A stretch of 10,974 nt of DNA, taken from contig JACNLR010000036.1 of NCBI GenBank assembly GCA_014381385.1, forward strand, positions 1 to 10,974, given 5' to 3'. Made by a program: the position numbers and the translations under genes. This document shows positions 7,465 through 10,974 of the stretch, in pieces. Origin of the DNA: Planctomycetota bacterium. GTDB lineage: Bacteria > Planctomycetota > Phycisphaerae > Phycisphaerales > SM1A02. Numbering within the stretch: position 1 is the stretch's first letter; every line of letters starts with the position of its first letter. The notes beneath the pieces were generated by a model. It ran no database searches, was not told the origin of the DNA, and saw nothing but the letters and a program-made list of their open reading frames with translations.

Positions 7465-8801
7465 ATACGACACAAATGACAAGCACTACTGCTGAGTTAC
7501 GAGAAAAAATTGAAAACAAGACTGCATGCATCGGCATTGTTGGCATGGGGTACGTTGGCCTTCCGCTTGCCGTTGCTGTCTTTGATGCTGGGTACGAAGT
7601 TCTTGGCTTTGATGTCGATCCAAATAAAATTGAATGCTTGAATAACGGCACGCCGTACCTCAAGCATCTTGGCGATGATTTTTTAAGAGAACTCGCAACA
7701 GCAGACAGATTTAAGGCTACTGACGATCCTGAGGCGTTAAAGGATGCGGACATTATTTTGCTCTGCGTCCCAACGCCACTTGGTGCGCACAACGAACCCG
7801 ATCTTACATACGTGCTTGAAAGTACAAAAGCGGTTGCGAATGTTCTTCGCAAGGGACAACTTGTCGTTCTTGAATCAACTACATATCCGGGAACAACTCG
7901 CGACGAGATGCTCCCCATTCTTGAGGCGTCTGGACTTACACACGGCGATGATTTCTTCGTTGCATACAGTCCAGAGCGAGAAGATCCAGGTCGCAAGTCT
8001 GAGTCGACCCAAACTATTCCAAAACTTGTTGGTGGGCTCGACAAAGAAAGCGGCGAAATTGCGTATTCCTTTTACAGCAGAGTTATTCAATGTGCGCACC
8101 TTGTTTCTTCCGCAGAAGTCGCTGAGTCGGCAAAACTTCTTGAAAACATTTACCGTTCCGTCAACATCGCACTTGTGAATGAAATGAAACTCATTTTAGA
8201 AAAACTCGATGTTGATATATGGGAAGTTGTTGCTGCCGCAGCCACTAAACCGTTTGGTTTTCAAGCATTTTATCCCGGACCGGGCCTAGGCGGTCACTGC
8301 ATCCCAATTGACCCTTTTTACTTAACATGGAAGGCGAGAGAAGTTGGCATGCCAACTCGATTTATTGAACTTGCCGGTGAAGTAAACCAAAAGATGCCAT
8401 ACATTGTCGTTGATAAAGTTGCTTCTGCACTCAACGACGACGAAAAATCGCTCAAAGGTGCAACTGTTCTTGTCGTTGGAGTTGCGTACAAGCCCGACGT
8501 TGACGATGTGCGAGAAACGCCCGCTGTCTTTATTATCGAGGACATGATTGAACGGGGCGCGATTGTTTCTTATCATGATCCACATGTTCCCGACTTCCCA
8601 AAAATGCGTGGGCATGATGTAAATCTCTCGTCTGTTTCTCTTGATTCAAACACAATCGGTGGTTACGACGCGGTGCTTATCGTGACCGATCACGCTTGTA
8701 TTGATTGGGATGTCATTGCGCTCAACGCCTCTCTTGTTATTGACACGCGAAATGCACTGGCGGGTTGCAGCGATATCAGGGCACGTCTCGTTAAAGCATG
8801 A
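7461..8801 (+). CDS. Nucleotide-sugar 6-dehydrogenase (WbpA/WecC/TviB type)
   Basis: This 446-residue NAD-dependent enzyme oxidises the C6 hydroxyl of a UDP-sugar to a uronic acid in two steps. The N-terminal Rossmann domain has GMGYVG (28-33) and a FDVDP end of strand two (50-54). The central domain has the conserved ESAKLLENIYR helix (222-232) with K225 and N229. The catalytic cysteine is C280 in the motif GPGLGGHCIPIDPFY. The UDP-binding C-terminal domain contains GVAYKPDVDDVRE (340-352). The FYPGPGLGGHCIPIDP form is typical of WbpA-like UDP-N-acetylhexosamine dehydrogenases rather than plain UDP-glucose dehydrogenases, but substrate cannot be fixed by eye. The start overlaps the E2 stop (ATGA); GAAGAG at 7441-7446 is too distant to be a good ribosome-binding site, so translational coupling is likely. 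A second in-frame ATG is at 7476. Confidence 0.93.
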   Translation: MNTTQMTSTTAELREKIENKTACIGIVGMGYVGLPLAVAVFDAGYEVLGFDVDPNKIECLNNGTPYLKHLGDDFLRELATADRFKATDDPEALKDADIILLCVPTPLGAHNEPDLTYVLESTKAVANVLRKGQLVVLESTTYPGTTRDEMLPILEASGLTHGDDFFVAYSPEREDPGRKSESTQTIPKLVGGLDKESGEIAYSFYSRVIQCAHLVSSAEVAESAKLLENIYRSVNIALVNEMKLILEKLDVDIWEVVAAAATKPFGFQAFYPGPGLGGHCIPIDPFYLTWKAREVGMPTRFIELAGEVNQKMPYIVVDKVASALNDDEKSLKGATVLVVGVAYKPDVDDVRETPAVFIIEDMIERGAIVSYHDPHVPDFPKMRGHDVNLSSVSLDSNTIGGYDAVLIVTDHACIDWDVIALNASLVIDTRNALAGCSDIRARLVKA

Positions 8802-9598
8802 CGTGGGACTGGACGCTCCTTGACGCTGGGCGCTTCGCCTTGGACGGTGGAAGCATGTTTGGAGTTGTTCCAAAAGCACTTTGGTCAAGATTAGTAGAAC
8901 CAGATTCTAAAAACAGGATTCCAGAAGCGTGTAACTGCGTCTTGCTTGAAAAAGATGGCCAACGAATACTCATAGAAACTGGGTACGGCGATGGTTGGAA
9001 TGACAAAGAAGCAGACATGTTCGCTATGAATGGCACTACGATCCTTGACGTCCTCATCGAACATTCAATTACCCCAGACTCCATCAATACTATTATTTTG
9101 TCGCATCTCCACTTTGACCATGCAGCGGGCGTTACGTTATTGCCAAACGCAAGGGTAATTGTGCAAAAGCAAGAATGGGAAGATGCAAATGCCAATCGTT
9201 CAACAATGAGCCGAACATACCTTCCAAGAGTGCTTGATTCGATACGCAACCGGCTTGAACTTGTTGATGGAGACGTTACCGTTTGCGGTGACATCCAACT
9301 TACCCAAAGAATTGGTCACACGTGGGGATTACAATCTGTTGAGTTTAACGATGCTAAAGGCACTGTTTGCTTTTGTTCAGACGTCATGCCAACAACAAAT
9401 CATGTTGGACTCGCATACTCGATGGGCTATGACATGTTGCCGTGGGATAACGCGCAAACAAAGAAACGCCTTCTTGAGCAATCTCACGCCGAAGACTGGC
9501 GATTAATTCTCTATCACGAACCAGATACGCCCGTTGTCACTGTTAGCAAAAACGACAAGGGTCGATTTGTTTTAGAAATTACGAACGACTGTTCATAA
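8798..9598 (+). CDS. Metallo-beta-lactamase-fold hydrolase (lactonase-like subfamily)
   Basis: This 266-residue protein has the full metal-binding set of the metallo-beta-lactamase superfamily: H103, H105, D107 and H108 in SHLHFDH, H174 in GHTWG, the bridging D195 in CFCSD, and H240 in LYHEPD. An active two-metal hydrolase is therefore expected. The opening FALDGGSMFGVVPK resembles a group of uncharacterised or AiiA-lactonase-like hydrolases. No signal peptide or membrane segment is visible, so it should be cytosolic. The start overlaps the stop of the sugar dehydrogenase (ATGA) without a clear Shine-Dalgarno, implying coupled translation. The last 20 bases overlap the end of the convergent aminotransferase. 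Its substrate is unknown; a lactone, ester or thioester are all possible given the neighbours. Confidence 0.88.
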   Translation: MTWDWTLLDAGRFALDGGSMFGVVPKALWSRLVEPDSKNRIPEACNCVLLEKDGQRILIETGYGDGWNDKEADMFAMNGTTILDVLIEHSITPDSINTIILSHLHFDHAAGVTLLPNARVIVQKQEWEDANANRSTMSRTYLPRVLDSIRNRLELVDGDVTVCGDIQLTQRIGHTWGLQSVEFNDAKGTVCFCSDVMPTTNHVGLAYSMGYDMLPWDNAQTKKRLLEQSHAEDWRLILYHEPDTPVVTVSKNDKGRFVLEITNDCS

Positions 9599-10763
9599 AA
9601 TCGATTACGGTCGTTGCTACGTGTCGCAATTGTTCCTCTGTCAACTCTGGATAAATCGGCAATGCGATTGTCTCGAGTGCGGCCGCTTCGGTCCAAGGTA
9701 AATCGCCTTCTTTGCAACCAAGATCCGAAAAACATTCTTGCATGTGCAGCGGTACTGGGTAGTACACTTCCGTGCCAATATCGTTTGCCTTGAGTTGTTC
9801 ACGGAGTGCATCACGATCTTTCGCTGGAACACGCACACAATATTGATTGTAAATGTGTCGAGCAGGTAATTTTGCGGCAGCGGGAGTTCGCAGTTGGAAT
9901 CCTTCGCCTGTTAGCGCATTAGCAGATGTTATTGCGCCCGCTTGATGGAACAATTCGTCATATATCGCTGCGTTTTTTGCTCGCGCTTCGTGCCAACTCT
10001 CAAGGTAGGGTAGTTTTACACGAAGAACCGCTGCTTGAATTGCATCAAGGCGTGAATTAACACCGGAATACTTGTGGTAGTACTTTGGCTTACTGCCGTG
10101 TACGCGGAGAATTCGAAGTAAGTCTGCAAGTTCGTCGTCGTTTGTTGTAACGATGCCGCCATCGCCGTATCCACCAAGGTTTTTGGATGGAAAAAAACTA
10201 AAACAACCCATCAGACCGCGAGTACCGACCATGTTACCTTGGGTGTCTTTTGTACCGATTGCTTGTGCCGCATCTTCGATGACTGGAATGTTCAATTCTT
10301 TTGCAAGTTCAAGAACACCATCAAGGTCACAACTTTGGCCGTACAAGTGCACAGGAATAATTGCTTTTAGATTTGTACATGTTGCCGCTTTTTCTCGCGT
10401 ACTTTCAGTACAGATGTTGTACGTTGTGGGGTCTAGGTCAACAAAAACAGGCTTTGCTCCAAGACGGTAAATAGCACCCGCTGTTGCAAAGAAGGTATAG
10501 GAGGGGCAGATTACTTCGTCGCCATGTCCAACACCGATTGCCATAAGTGCAAGTAATAGAGCATCTGAACCAGACCCGCAACCAATCGCGTGTTTCACAC
10601 CAATATACTCGGCAATTTCTTCTTCAAGCGCGGAAACGTTTGGTCCCATGATGAACCACTGGCTGTCCACCACCTCTGCGATTGCGTCAGCAATATCTTC
10701 ACGCATTGTTGCATGTTGAGCTTTTAAGTCGAGTAATGGAACGGTTGTTGTTGCAACAGTCAT
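9579..10763 (-). CDS. DegT/DnrJ/EryC1/StrS aminotransferase, WbpE-like
   Basis: This 394-residue PLP enzyme probably transfers an amino group, usually from glutamate, to a keto-sugar nucleotide. Counting from ATG 10763, PLP should bind K194 in FFPSKNLGGYGDGG, with D164 in VIEDAAQA contacting the pyridine nitrogen. Further family blocks are CGSGSDALLLAL (62-73), SYTFFATAGAI (88-98) and IIPVHLYGQ (135-143). This pattern closely fits WbpE/WlbC, which make UDP-2-acetamido-3-amino glucuronate, and that role agrees with a WbpA-type dehydrogenase and a WbpD-type acetyltransferase next door. ATG 10763 is chosen because AGAGGAAG lies 7 bases upstream; a TTG at 10769 would sit directly on that site. 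The start overlaps the upstream gene's stop by four bases (ATGA). Other amino-sugar routes remain possible. Confidence 0.9.
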   Translation of the reverse strand: MTVATTTVPLLDLKAQHATMREDIADAIAEVVDSQWFIMGPNVSALEEEIAEYIGVKHAIGCGSGSDALLLALMAIGVGHGDEVICPSYTFFATAGAIYRLGAKPVFVDLDPTTYNICTESTREKAATCTNLKAIIPVHLYGQSCDLDGVLELAKELNIPVIEDAAQAIGTKDTQGNMVGTRGLMGCFSFFPSKNLGGYGDGGIVTTNDDELADLLRILRVHGSKPKYYHKYSGVNSRLDAIQAAVLRVKLPYLESWHEARAKNAAIYDELFHQAGAITSANALTGEGFQLRTPAAAKLPARHIYNQYCVRVPAKDRDALREQLKANDIGTEVYYPVPLHMQECFSDLGCKEGDLPWTEAAALETIALPIYPELTEEQLRHVATTVIDFMNSRS

Positions 10764-10974
10764 GAGCAAACTTCCTCTGTTTTGTTTTGTGTTTCGTGAG
10801 TTGGTTGAAGGATTTCACCAACCTCTTTGTATGTGTTACCACATTCCCCGCATTCGTTTGTCTCAGGTAGTGTGTACCCACAGCGGCACGCCCAAGCATG
10901 TCGATGCGCTGGAACACCAATCATCAGTGCATAGTCTGGTACGTCTTTTGCAACAACTGCACCAGCTGCAATGA
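10760..10974 (-). CDS. Sugar-nucleotide N-acetyltransferase, WbpD/WlbB-like, 3' part only
   Basis: Reading the minus strand in from the right edge gives 70 codons and a TGA at 10762-10760; the 5' part lies outside the window. The translation begins IAAGAVVAKDVPDYALMIGV, the final turn of a left-handed beta-helix (hexapeptide-repeat) acyltransferase, continues with PAHRHAWACRCG, and then carries CxC plus CGEC cysteines (ACRCG and ECGECGNTY) before a hydrophilic tail. The GVPA..-W-C-CG ending with a small cysteine-rich knuckle is typical of WbpD/WlbB enzymes, which acetylate the 3-amino group made by WbpE. It overlaps the aminotransferase start by ATGA, so the two form one transcription unit. 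Only the C-terminus is seen, so catalytic residues cannot be checked. Confidence 0.85.
   Translation of the reverse strand, partial: IAAGAVVAKDVPDYALMIGVPAHRHAWACRCGYTLPETNECGECGNTYKEVGEILQPTHETQNKTEEVCS
10771..10778 (-). promoter_or_regulatory. Ribosome-binding site of the aminotransferase
   Basis: On the minus strand AGAGGAAG ends 7 bases before ATG 10763. It lies inside the last codons of the upstream acyltransferase gene, so the aminotransferase is read from the same message. It rules out the TTG at 10769 as the start. Confidence 0.65.

Noticed and set aside
7313..8044. 243-codon open frame on the minus strand
   Set aside because: It runs opposite the E2 end and the sugar dehydrogenase, both with strong motifs. 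The translation is Ser-rich without family features.

Overview
The window carries one long plus-strand gene block (about 146 to 9598) meeting a minus-strand block (9579 to the right edge). Every gene is a bacterial housekeeping or metabolic type, packed with 1 to 20-base overlaps or very short gaps. No phage, tRNA, rRNA, CRISPR or transposase gene is present. The organism cannot be named from the sequence alone. The base composition looks moderate by eye. The gene set (VLCAD-like acyl-CoA dehydrogenase, leucine dehydrogenase with a 2-oxo acid dehydrogenase, uronic-acid sugar genes) and the short GGAGTCTGACCCC-type repeats would fit an environmental Gram-negative, possibly of the Planctomycetota. 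That assignment is a weak inference.

Left edge (1-145): a tandem array of a 16-base unit, three exact copies followed by an inverted copy that makes a 13-bp hairpin. A short leader follows, with a weak -10-like box and a small GC hairpin.

Region 146-7464 is an amino-acid and acyl-CoA catabolic block: a crotonase-family enoyl-CoA hydratase, a large acyl-CoA dehydrogenase, a leucine/valine-type dehydrogenase, and E1-alpha, E1-beta and E2 of a 2-oxo acid dehydrogenase complex. Read together, leucine dehydrogenase would deaminate branched-chain amino acids to 2-oxo acids. The E1/E2 complex would convert these to acyl-CoAs, and the dehydrogenase and hydratase would carry out the next oxidation and hydration steps. 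The E3 (dihydrolipoamide dehydrogenase) gene is not in the window. The E1 subunits also resemble Gram-positive-type pyruvate dehydrogenase, so the substrate is inferred from the neighbours.

Region 7461-9598: without a break (ATGA overlap) the plus-strand block continues into a WbpA/WecC-type UDP-sugar 6-dehydrogenase, and by a second ATGA overlap into a metallo-beta-lactamase-fold hydrolase with a complete metal site.

Region 9579-10974, minus strand: a DegT/DnrJ/EryC1/StrS aminotransferase resembling WbpE, and upstream of it (again ATGA-overlapping) the 3' end of a hexapeptide-repeat acyltransferase of WbpD type with a cysteine-rich tail. With the plus-strand dehydrogenase, these look like parts of a pathway for a diacetamido-uronic acid for surface glycan, split over two convergent transcription units. 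The 3' ends of the two blocks overlap by 20 bases, with no separate terminator visible.
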